Below the pieces are notes generated by a model, which saw nothing but the letters and a program-made list of their open reading frames with translations, did not search any database and had not been told where the DNA came from. From Acetobacteraceae bacterium (GTDB lineage: Bacteria; Pseudomonadota; Alphaproteobacteria; Acetobacterales; Acetobacteraceae), in assembly GCA_947446625.1 (NCBI GenBank), contig CANFIE010000024.1:1-19118 (forward strand): a DNA stretch of 19,118 nt. The letters run 5' to 3'. Shown piece by piece: positions 7,000 through 13,149 of this stretch; within the stretch, counting starts at the first letter, position 1, and every line of letters starts with the position of its first letter. The position numbers and the translations under genes were made by a program.

Positions 7000-7341
7000 A
7001 TGTCCCTGACCATCGAGGATCTCTCCCCGACCGTCGTCAAGCTGGTCCTGCAAGGCCGGCTCGATTCGCTCAGCGTCGCCCCACTGGAACTGCCCTTCAC
7101 CGCCGCCGCCAGTGGCAGCGGCAAGCATGTGCTGGTGGATCTCTCCCAGGTCACCTTCTGCGCCTCGCTGGCGCTGCGCATGGTTATTGCCAGCGCCCGG
7201 GTGGTGCAGCGGCGCGGCCAGCACATGGTGCTGTTCGGCGCCCAGCCGCCAGTGGCGGAAGTCATGGAAACCGTGGCAATGTCCAAGCTCATGCCCATCG
7301 TTCAAACCCAGGCGGAAGCCCAGGCCTTGCTCACCGCGTGA
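7000..7341 (+). CDS. STAS-domain protein, anti-sigma factor antagonist-like
   Basis: This 113-residue single-domain protein has the SpoIIAA/RsbV pattern: an N-terminal sheet with VVKLVLQGRLDSLSVAPLE, a central strand HVLVDLSQVTFCASLALRMVI, and a helix/strand end. In partner switching, the antagonist binds the anti-sigma kinase unless a serine is phosphorylated. That site is usually D-S-x-G-L; here it is CASLALR, so the serine (S56) remains but the preceding Asp and following Gly are replaced. ATG at 7000 follows GAAAGG; a TTG 33 nt upstream is less likely. Its stop overlaps the GTG of the next gene by 4 nt, indicating coupled translation and a cognate pair. No sigma factor, PP2C phosphatase or response regulator is in the window. 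Confidence 0.85.
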   Translation: MSLTIEDLSPTVVKLVLQGRLDSLSVAPLELPFTAAASGSGKHVLVDLSQVTFCASLALRMVIASARVVQRRGQHMVLFGAQPPVAEVMETVAMSKLMPIVQTQAEAQALLTA

Positions 7342-7769
7342 CCACGCTGCCCGCCTTCCAGCGGGAAATCCGCCCCACACCCCAGGACCTGGCGCTTTGC
7401 AGCCAGGCCCTGAGCGACTGGCTGCACGCCCAGGGCGCCCCGCCCAACGGCGTGCTGCGGGTGGAATTGGTGCTGGAGGAGCTGGTGATGAACATCATCA
7501 CCCATGGCGGCACCGCCCTTGGTGCCGCCCCCACCATCGCCCTGCAGGCCGAGGCATCGGCGGCAAGCTGCCGGCTGCACATCACCGACAACACCCCGCC
7601 CTTCAACCCGGTCACCACGCCGCCGCGCCTTACCGCCGCCAGCCTTGAGGCGGAAATCCCCGGCGGGCTCGGCCTGCTGCTGCTGCAACGCTACAGCCGC
7701 AACCCGCATTACGAACACCGCGCCGGGCTCAACCAGCTCAGCCTCACCGTGCCGTTCGAGCCCGACTAG
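7338..7769 (+). CDS. RsbW-type anti-sigma regulatory factor, GHKL ATPase domain
   Basis: This 143-residue protein is one HATPase_c_2 domain of the RsbW/SpoIIAB type, a serine kinase or nucleotide-dependent binder acting on the STAS partner. The N box reads ELVLEELVMNIITHGG (about 43–58, with catalytic-type Glu and Mg-binding Asn), the G1 box ITDNTPPFNP, and the G2 box IPGGLGLLLLQRYS. The GTG start at 7338 overlaps the STAS stop (GTGA). The gene is followed after 3 nt by the palindromic element at 7773. The controlled target is not visible; it may be a distant sigma factor, or a non-sigma target, as in partner-switching systems for secretion or biofilm control. Confidence 0.9.
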   Translation: MTTLPAFQREIRPTPQDLALCSQALSDWLHAQGAPPNGVLRVELVLEELVMNIITHGGTALGAAPTIALQAEASAASCRLHITDNTPPFNPVTTPPRLTAASLEAEIPGGLGLLLLQRYSRNPHYEHRAGLNQLSLTVPFEPD

Positions 7770-7772
7770 CGT

Positions 7773-7811
7773 CTGATCGTCGCAGGTGGAATCACCGGAG
7801 ACGTGAATCAG
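7773..7811 (+). repeat. Palindromic element copy A (39 nt)
   Basis: It begins 3 nt after the anti-sigma stop codon. Structure from outside in: CTGAT/ATCAG, then GTC/GAC, an internal loop gca/gga, GGTG/CACC and loop gaat. It aligns without gaps to copy B at 10946–10984, with 31 of 39 positions identical by hand count. Both inner stems differ between the copies by paired changes that keep pairing. The 3' arm contains GTGAATCAG in both. It ends 4 nt before the stop of the convergent rutC gene. Confidence 0.85.
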
Positions 7812-7815
7812 CCGC

Positions 7816-8196
7816 CTACAAATGCGCCACGGCGGAAATCTCCACCAGGAATTCCGGCTTCACCAACCCGGCCTGAATGCACCAGCGCGCCGGCGGCTCG
7901 GTCGGGAAATACTCGCGGTACACCGCATTCATCGCGGCATAATGCGCCATGTCGGAAAGAAAGATGTTGCAGTAGGCAACGTCATTCATCGTGCCGCCAC
8001 CGGCTTCCACAATCGCCTTCACCGCCTCCAGCACGCAGCGCGTCTGCGCCGTCGCATCGCCTTCGCCCACCACCTTGCCGGCGGCATCCATCGGCAGTAC
8101 GCCTGAGACGTAAATAACGTTGCCACTCCGAACACCCGGCGAATAAGGTGCCAGGGGTGGAGCCGAACCCGGCGGAATGATGGGTTGCTTGGGCAT
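7816..8196 (-). CDS. rutC: RutC-like RidA-family enamine/imine deaminase
   Basis: This 126-residue protein is a RidA/YjgF-family member very close in pattern to RutC of the uracil-degradation pathway: MPKQPIIPPGSAPPLAP, VIYVSGVLPMD, AQTRCVLEAVKAIVEAGGGTM, and PPARWCIQAGLVKPEFLVEI. R104 and E119 match the active-site Arg and Glu of RidA (R105, E120 in E. coli RidA). RutC acts on an aminoacrylate-type peracid or enamine intermediate; the family generally hydrolyses reactive enamines to keto acids and ammonia. ATG at 8196 has AAGGAG 8 nt upstream. It is divergent from the RutD-like gene across 80 nt, the expected functional partner. No rutA, rutB, rutE or rutF is in the window, so the upstream substrate may not be uracil. 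Confidence 0.9.
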   Translation of the reverse strand: MPKQPIIPPGSAPPLAPYSPGVRSGNVIYVSGVLPMDAAGKVVGEGDATAQTRCVLEAVKAIVEAGGGTMNDVAYCNIFLSDMAHYAAMNAVYREYFPTEPPARWCIQAGLVKPEFLVEISAVAHL

Positions 8197-8276
8197 CGCG
8201 TGGCTCCTTGCCAAAGGGGGTACGCACCCAGCCCAACACGCCACCCCGGGCGCGGCAAGGCCGGAAAGGATAGCCC
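8197..8276. promoter_or_regulatory. Divergent promoter region between rutC and rutD-like genes
   Basis: The 80 nt carry both ribosome binding sites (AAGGAG for rutC, GGAAAGGA for rutD). A 7-bp inverted pair CCTTGCC (8206–8212) and GGCAAGG (8254–8260) lies near the two sites, and a small GGGT–acgc–ACCC palindrome (8217–8228) sits between. Shared control of the two genes is likely, but I see no clear promoter boxes. Confidence 0.45.
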
Positions 8277-9071
8277 ATGCCTGTGGCCACCAGGGGCGAC
8301 TGCGCCCTGCAATATGAAATCACCGGCCAAGGCCCGGTGCTGATCTTCGCCGCCGGCCTGGGCGGCACCGCCAGCTGGTGGGGGGCCGAGGTTGCCCGCT
8401 ACAGCCCGCACTTCACCTGCCTCACCTTCGACCAGCGCGGCACCGGCCGTTCCAGCCGCACCCCGGTCGCCTCGGTGGAGCAGATGGCCGCCGACCTCGT
8501 CGCCATCCTCGACCACGCCGGCATCGCCACCGCGCACCTCGTTGGCCATTCCACTGGCGGCGCCATCGGCCTGGCCATGGCGCTTGACCATCCCGGCCGC
8601 CTCGCCTCGCTGGTCATCCAGTCCAGCACCAGCCATGGCGACCCCTACCGCCACCGCCTGTTCAATGTCCGCCGCACCCTGCACACGCTCAGCCCGGCGG
8701 CCTATGCCAGCCTGAGCACGCTGCTGCTCTACCCGCCCTACTACATCAACGCCCACAGCCCGCGCCTGGCCGCCGAGGAAGCCACCTCCGCCGCCGCCCT
8801 CGGCTCACCGGAAGTCCAGGGCAGCCGGCTCGACGCCATCCTGGCGTTTGACCGCCGGGCCGACATGCACCGCGTCACCATCCCGGTCCGCGTCATCGTG
8901 GCCGAGGACGACATCCTCACCCCGCGCTACTTCGCCGAGGAACTGGTCCGCCACATCCCGGGCGCCGAGGCCGCCTTCACCCCACGCGGCGGCCACGCCC
9001 TCTCCCGCACCGAACCCGCTGTCTTCGACAGCCTGGTGCTGCCCTTCCTCAACCGGGTCACCGCCGCATGA
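8277..9071 (+). CDS. rutD: RutD-like alpha/beta hydrolase (aminoacrylate hydrolase family)
   Basis: This 264-residue alpha/beta hydrolase shows the oxyanion segment LIFAAGLGGTASWW (22–35), FDQRGTGRS (51–59), nucleophile elbow GHSTGG with S92, an acid at D211 or D212 in VIVAEDDILTP, and H240 in RGGHALS. Similarity to RutD is clear in AGLGG…FDQRGTG, in FLYP-like LLYPPYYINAHSPRLAAEEA (149–168), and in GGHA near the end. RutD speeds hydrolysis of aminoacrylate to malonic semialdehyde and ammonia. ATG at 8277 follows GGAAAGGA. Its stop overlaps the TctC start (ATGA), so it leads a plus-strand operon. The adjacent RutC gene supports the role. Other small ester or enol-lactone hydrolases share this fold, so the substrate is less certain than the family. 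Confidence 0.85.
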   Translation: MPVATRGDCALQYEITGQGPVLIFAAGLGGTASWWGAEVARYSPHFTCLTFDQRGTGRSSRTPVASVEQMAADLVAILDHAGIATAHLVGHSTGGAIGLAMALDHPGRLASLVIQSSTSHGDPYRHRLFNVRRTLHTLSPAAYASLSTLLLYPPYYINAHSPRLAAEEATSAAALGSPEVQGSRLDAILAFDRRADMHRVTIPVRVIVAEDDILTPRYFAEELVRHIPGAEAAFTPRGGHALSRTEPAVFDSLVLPFLNRVTAA

Positions 9072-10033
9072 TCACCCGCCGCACCCTGCTCGCCACCACG
9101 CTGGCCACGCCCGCCCTCGCGCAAGCCCCTTGGCACCCCAGCCGCCCGGTGCGCATCGTCGTCCCCTTCCCCGCCGGCGGCAGCTTCGACGTCCAGGCCC
9201 GCCTCATCGCCGAGCGCCTGGCCCCCGCCCTGGGCCAGCCCGTGCTGGTGGAAAACAAGCCCGGCGCCGGCGGCACCATCGGCGCGGCGGAAGTGGCCCA
9301 GGCCGCGCCCGACGCCCACACCCTGCTACTCGGCTCCAACGGCACCCAGGCCGCCAATGTCACGCTCTACCAGGGCCGCCTGCCCTATGACCCGGTGCGC
9401 GATTTCGCCCCCATCACCCTGGTGGCCAATTACCCGCAGATCATCGCGGTGGCCGAATGGCCGGCCGACAAAACCTTCGTCGGCCTGCTCACCGCGCTCC
9501 GCGCCCGCACCGAGCCCGCCGCCTTCGGCTCCTCCGGCACCGGCTCGCCCACGCATCTGGCCGGCGAGATGTTCGCCCGCGCCCTGAACCTGCCGCTGAC
9601 CCATGTGCCCTATCGCGGCCAGGGCCCGGCGCTGAACGACCTCATGGGCGGCCGCCTGGCCCTGATGTTCCCCTCGGTGGCCGATGTCCTCGGCCAGCTC
9701 CGTGCCGGCCGGGTGCATGCCCTGGCCGCGCTCAGCCCGCACCGGCTGGCGCTGCTGCCGCAACTCCCCACCACCGCCGAACTCGGCCACCCCACGCTGG
9801 TTTCCTCCATCTGGGCCGGCCTCTACGCCCGCGCCGGCAGCCCGCCCGCCGCCATCGCCCGGCTGAATGCGGAACTCACCACCCTGCTCAACGCGCCGGA
9901 ACTGCGTGGCCGGCTGGAGGCCCAGGGCTTCGAGGTCCTCCCCGGCACCCCCCAGGCCCTGGCCCAGCGCCAGGCCGCCGACACGCTCAGCCTCGCCGCC
10001 ATCATCCGCGCCAGTGGGGCGACAGCCGACTGA
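9068..10033 (+). CDS. Tripartite tricarboxylate transporter substrate-binding protein (TctC/Bug family), second copy
   Basis: This 321-residue binding protein has a signal peptide starting MITRRTLLATTLA and ending PALAQA (Tat-like RR), then HPSRPVRIVVPFPAGGSFD (23–41), GQPVLVENKPGAGGTIGA, LPLTHVPYRGQGPALNDLMGG and the usual C-terminal half. It should bind an organic anion in the periplasm. It fits the family consensus (VVPFPAGG) better than the copy at 1222–2163 (VELFAAGS), so the two probably bind different ligands. The ATG overlaps the rutD-like stop by 4 nt, so this receptor is translated with the hydrolase. No TctA/TctB permease is in the window; Bug receptors are often orphaned in genomes rich in them. 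Confidence 0.93.
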   Translation: MITRRTLLATTLATPALAQAPWHPSRPVRIVVPFPAGGSFDVQARLIAERLAPALGQPVLVENKPGAGGTIGAAEVAQAAPDAHTLLLGSNGTQAANVTLYQGRLPYDPVRDFAPITLVANYPQIIAVAEWPADKTFVGLLTALRARTEPAAFGSSGTGSPTHLAGEMFARALNLPLTHVPYRGQGPALNDLMGGRLALMFPSVADVLGQLRAGRVHALAALSPHRLALLPQLPTTAELGHPTLVSSIWAGLYARAGSPPAAIARLNAELTTLLNAPELRGRLEAQGFEVLPGTPQALAQRQAADTLSLAAIIRASGATAD

Positions 10034-10036
10034 TAC

Positions 10037-10061
10037 CAGCAGCCAAAGCATTTGGCGGCTG
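10037..10061 (+). repeat. Intercistronic hairpin between tctC and the dioxygenase gene
   Basis: CAGC-a-GCCAAA (10037–10047) pairs with TTTGGC-g-GCTG (10051–10061) around loop gca: 10 pairs with one A·G mismatch. It begins 4 nt after the TctC stop and lies 48 nt before the dioxygenase ATG. It lacks a T-tract, so it may set differential mRNA stability within the operon rather than end transcription. Confidence 0.55.
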
Positions 10062-10108
10062 CCCTGATCCGCGCCAAGCTCCCGCCAAATCACGGAGGGA
10101 ACCCGGCA

Positions 10109-10942
10109 ATGCACATCATTCCCCTGGCTGGCGCCTGTGGCGCCGAACTCCTCGGCATCAACCTCGCGACCAACCTCACCGACGCCCTGGTGGCCGAAAT
10201 CCGCGCCGCGCTGAACCGCCACGGCGTGGTCTTCTTCCGCGACCAGTCCTTCGACGACGAAACCCACAAGGCCATCGCCCGCCGCTTCGGCCCGCTCTTC
10301 ATCCACCCGAATTTCCGCGGCACCGGCTCCGCCGACCCCGAGATCGTCTGGGTCCGCCGCGAACCGCACGACACCTCCGTGGTGGGTGAGCAGTGGCACG
10401 CCGACACCACCATGTGCGCCGCCCCGCCCATGGGCGCCCTGCTGCACGGCATCGACGTTCCGGCCACGGGCGGAGACACCCTCTTCGCCCACCAGGCCGC
10501 CGCCTATGACGCTCTCTCGCCCGGCATGCAGCGCATGCTCGCCAACCTCCGCGCCTGGCACACAGACCGCATGGTGGCCGGCCCGCAATCCGGCATGAAC
10601 GCCAAGCGCAGCACCAAGGTGAGGGACGGCGCCGACTGGGTGGAAACCCGCAGCCTGCACCCCGTGGTCCGCACCCACCCGGAAACCGGCCGCAAGATGC
10701 TGTTCGTCAACGCCAGCTACACGGTGGGGTTTGAGGACATGACCGAAGCCGAAAGCAAGCCGCTGCTCGATTTCCTCATGGCCCACAGCTACCGGCCGGA
10801 ATTCACCTGCCGCTTCCGCTGGGCGCCCGGCAGCCTGGCCTTCTGGGACAATCGCGCCACCCTGCATCTGGCGGTGAATGATACCGGCCCGCAGCGCCGC
10901 CTCATGCGCCGGGTGCAGATCAGCGGTGACACGCCGGTGTAG
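10109..10942 (+). CDS. TauD/TfdA-family Fe(II)/2-oxoglutarate-dependent dioxygenase
   Basis: This 277-residue enzyme has the complete TauD iron site: H97 and D99 in GEQWHADTT and the distal H253 in DNRATLHLAVND. R268 in RRLMRRVQI lies 15 residues after the distal His, as does the 2-oxoglutarate-binding R270 of TauD. GVVFFRDQ (39–46) near the N-terminus and GGDTLFAH (121–128) are also typical. Family members hydroxylate small acids, sulfonates, aryloxyacids or amines, using O2 and 2-oxoglutarate and giving succinate and CO2. ATG at 10109 follows GGAGGGA by about 8 nt; an in-frame TTG 57 nt upstream lacks such a site. Probably the third gene of the rutD–tctC operon, although a 75-nt gap with a hairpin precedes it. 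Substrate unknown; the neighbours suggest an N-containing organic acid. Confidence 0.92.
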   Translation: MHIIPLAGACGAELLGINLATNLTDALVAEIRAALNRHGVVFFRDQSFDDETHKAIARRFGPLFIHPNFRGTGSADPEIVWVRREPHDTSVVGEQWHADTTMCAAPPMGALLHGIDVPATGGDTLFAHQAAAYDALSPGMQRMLANLRAWHTDRMVAGPQSGMNAKRSTKVRDGADWVETRSLHPVVRTHPETGRKMLFVNASYTVGFEDMTEAESKPLLDFLMAHSYRPEFTCRFRWAPGSLAFWDNRATLHLAVNDTGPQRRLMRRVQISGDTPV

Positions 10943-10945
10943 AGC

Positions 10946-10984
10946 CTGATCCGCGGAGGCGGCATCGCCGGAGCGGTGAATCAG
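10946..10984 (+). repeat. Palindromic element copy B (39 nt)
   Basis: It starts 3 nt after the dioxygenase stop codon, exactly the spacing of copy A behind its gene. From outside in: CTGAT/ATCAG, then CGC/GCG, symmetric internal loop gga/gga, GGCG/CGCC and loop gcat. Compared with copy A, GTC/GAC has become CGC/GCG and GGTG/CACC has become GGCG/CGCC, so pairing is kept while bases change. No T-tract follows. Confidence 0.85.
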
Positions 10985-11213
10985 CCTCGCAAACGCCAGC
11001 CCCGGCATCACTTCCCCGGCATCCACCACCGCCAAGCCCGTGCCAGCGCCCGCCGATGTCGGGAATTGTCGTGTTTTGCCAAGCGCCTGGCACGCGGCTG
11101 GCGCTATTTGTCGCCACGCGAGATCACCGCTTGCGCCACAACCGCCGGGCAGGGTGTATTCCCGCCGTTCTGCACCGGCCTGGCCGGGCCCGCCCGGAAT
11201 TCCCTGGCGGCGC

Positions 11214-11242
11214 TTGGCCCCGGGGCAGTAAGTGAATATCCA
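11214..11242 (+). promoter_or_regulatory. Weak candidate promoter for the exporter operon
   Basis: TTGGCC (11214–11219) and TATCCA (11237–11242) are 17 nt apart, matching the sigma-70 boxes at 4 of 6 and 3 of 6 positions. It would give a leader of about 130 nt before the ABC gene. In DNA this GC-rich such matches are weak evidence. Confidence 0.25.
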
Positions 11243-11376
11243 AGGTTTTCCACGCAAGTGGCAGGAACTGTGAAGCTTTTGGCGCCATGCTGGCGGCGCC
11301 CTGGCCCTCGCACCCACCCCGCCACGGGCCAAAATGCTCCAAACCAGGCCGCTCTTGCCGGCCCGACCGCAGGTTG

Positions 11377-13149
11377 ATGAAGCCGATGCTGCAACCCCGA
11401 ATGGCCCTTTCCGGCGCCGAGTCGCAGGCCGACACGCCGCTGCGCCGCGCGCTGCTCGCCTGTCGCCAGCAGTTCATCGCGGTTGGCCTGTTCTCCGGCC
11501 TGGTCAACATCCTGCAACTCACCACCAGCATCTACATGATGCAGGTGTTCGACCGCGTGCTCTCCAGCCGCGTCACCGACACGCTGCTGTATCTCTCGGC
11601 CATCGCCATCTTCGCCGTCCTCACCATGGCCCTGCTGGAAGCGGTGCGCGGCCAGGTCATGCAGCGCATCGGCGGCTGGGTGGAACAGCGCGTGGCACCG
11701 GAAGGCTTCATCCGCGCCATTGAAAGCACGCTGCGCGGCCGCGCCTACCGCATGGAAGCGCTGCGCGACCTTGCCGTCTGCCGCGGCTTCCTGTCCTCGC
11801 CCGGCATGCTCTCGCTGTATGACGTGCCCTGGGTGCCCATCTACATCGCCGTCATCTTCGGCCTGCACTGGGTCATGGGTCTCATCGCCCTGGCCGGCGC
11901 CTGCATCCTGTTCGGCCTCACCCTGGCCAGCGAGCTCACCACCTCGGAACTGCTGAAAAAGGCCAATGTCTCGGCCATGGCCAGCCAGCGCCGGGCCGAA
12001 GCCATCACCCGCAATGCCGAGGTCATCGACAGCATGGGCATGCTGCCCGCCGTCATCGGCCGCTGGCGTGAAGCGGTGGCGGAAACCCAAGGCCCGCAGC
12101 AGTTGGCGGCAGACCGTTCCGCCATCCTGGTCGCCATTACCAAATTCTCCCGCCTCGCCATCCAAATCGCCATCCTCGGCGTCGGCGCCTACCTCGTGCT
12201 CCAGCAGGAACTCACCTCGGGCGCCTCCATCGCCGGCTCCATCATCATGGGCCGCGCCCTGGCCCCGGTGGAACAGATGATCGGCGGCTGGAAGCAGCTG
12301 GTGCAGGCGCGCCAATCGCTGCGCCGGCTCCAGGCCTTCCTGGCCCAGCCCCGGCTGCGCCCGCCCGGCCTGCCGCTGCCCGAACCCGTCGGCAAGCTTA
12401 GCGTCGAGCGCGTCTCCTACGCCTTCCCCGGCCAGTCCACCGCCATGATCAAGGGCGTGAACTTCACCCTGGAACCGGGTGAAAGCCTCGCCATCATCGG
12501 CCCGTCCGCCGCCGGCAAAACCACCCTCATCCGCATGATGATCGGCACGCTGCAGGCCTCCGCCGGCACCATCCGGCTGGATGGCGCCGATGTGTACATG
12601 TGGCTGCGCGAGGATTTCGGCCGCCATGTCGGCTACCTGCCGCAGGATGTCGAACTCTTCGACGGCACGGTGTTCCGCAACATCGCCCGCATGGCCGAAG
12701 CCAACCCCGAGGATGTCTTCGAGGCCGCCCAGCTTGCCGGCTGCCACGACATGATCCTGCGCCTGCCGCAGGGCTACGACACCGAGATCGGGGACGGCGG
12801 CCAGCACCTCTCCGGCGGCCAGCGCCAGTTGCTCGGCCTGGCCCGCGCCATGTTCGGCCGCCCCAAGCTCATCGTGCTGGATGAACCCAACTCCAACCTT
12901 GATGGCGACAGCGAGGCCGCGCTTACCCGCGCCCTGGACCGCCTGAAGGAAATCGGCACCACCGTGGTGCTCGTCTCCCACCGCCCCGCCTTGGTGCAGG
13001 GCGTCGACAAGGTGCTGCTCCTGAAGGACGGCGCCATTGAAATGTACGGCCCGCGCGCCGAGGTCATGAAGCGCCTGATGCAGCCCCGCGCCCCTGAAGT
13101 GGCAGCCGGCCCGCAGGCACCCCGCCTGGAAGGGAGCACCGCCCGATGA
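11377..13149 (+). CDS. Type I secretion system permease/ATPase (PrtD-like ABC exporter)
   Basis: This 590-residue ABC half-exporter has an N-terminal transmembrane domain (about 25–310) and a C-terminal nucleotide-binding domain with Walker A GPSAAGKTT (375–383), Q-loop YLPQDVELFDGTV, signature LSGGQRQ (from 478), Walker B LIVLDEP (D502, E503) and H-loop VSHR (H535). QVFDRVLSSRVTDTLLYL is typical of PrtD/AprD-type secretion ATPases, and there is no C39 peptidase domain, so the cargo should carry a C-terminal secretion signal. The start is uncertain: ATG at 11377 gives the normal family length; ATGs at 11386 and 11401 are alternatives, and no strong ribosome binding site is seen. The stop overlaps the next gene by 4 nt. 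No RTX-type substrate or TolC-like outer-membrane channel is in the window. Confidence 0.93.
   Translation: MKPMLQPRMALSGAESQADTPLRRALLACRQQFIAVGLFSGLVNILQLTTSIYMMQVFDRVLSSRVTDTLLYLSAIAIFAVLTMALLEAVRGQVMQRIGGWVEQRVAPEGFIRAIESTLRGRAYRMEALRDLAVCRGFLSSPGMLSLYDVPWVPIYIAVIFGLHWVMGLIALAGACILFGLTLASELTTSELLKKANVSAMASQRRAEAITRNAEVIDSMGMLPAVIGRWREAVAETQGPQQLAADRSAILVAITKFSRLAIQIAILGVGAYLVLQQELTSGASIAGSIIMGRALAPVEQMIGGWKQLVQARQSLRRLQAFLAQPRLRPPGLPLPEPVGKLSVERVSYAFPGQSTAMIKGVNFTLEPGESLAIIGPSAAGKTTLIRMMIGTLQASAGTIRLDGADVYMWLREDFGRHVGYLPQDVELFDGTVFRNIARMAEANPEDVFEAAQLAGCHDMILRLPQGYDTEIGDGGQHLSGGQRQLLGLARAMFGRPKLIVLDEPNSNLDGDSEAALTRALDRLKEIGTTVVLVSHRPALVQGVDKVLLLKDGAIEMYGPRAEVMKRLMQPRAPEVAAGPQAPRLEGSTAR

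Larger units (their letters stand above)
10943..11376. other. 434-nt non-coding gap upstream of the type I secretion genes
   Basis: Apart from palindromic element B at its left end, I find no convincing gene. The only plus-strand frame of length begins with the GTG inside element B and encodes a basic, low-complexity peptide with no recognisable fold. The segment around 11062–11085 and 11229–11280 is less GC-rich than the flanking coding DNA, as expected for promoter sequence, and GGCGCC repeats occur near 11281–11300. The gap probably carries the promoter and any regulatory sites of the exporter operon. Confidence 0.55.

Noticed and set aside
9326..11332. 668-codon open frame on the minus strand
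   Set aside because: It covers the opposite strand of the TctC and dioxygenase genes, both of which show clear family motifs; the translated product is compositionally biased.
10976..11377. 133-codon plus-strand frame in the gap before the exporter
   Set aside because: Its GTG start lies inside palindromic element B, the product is basic low-complexity sequence, and no ribosome binding site or domain is visible.
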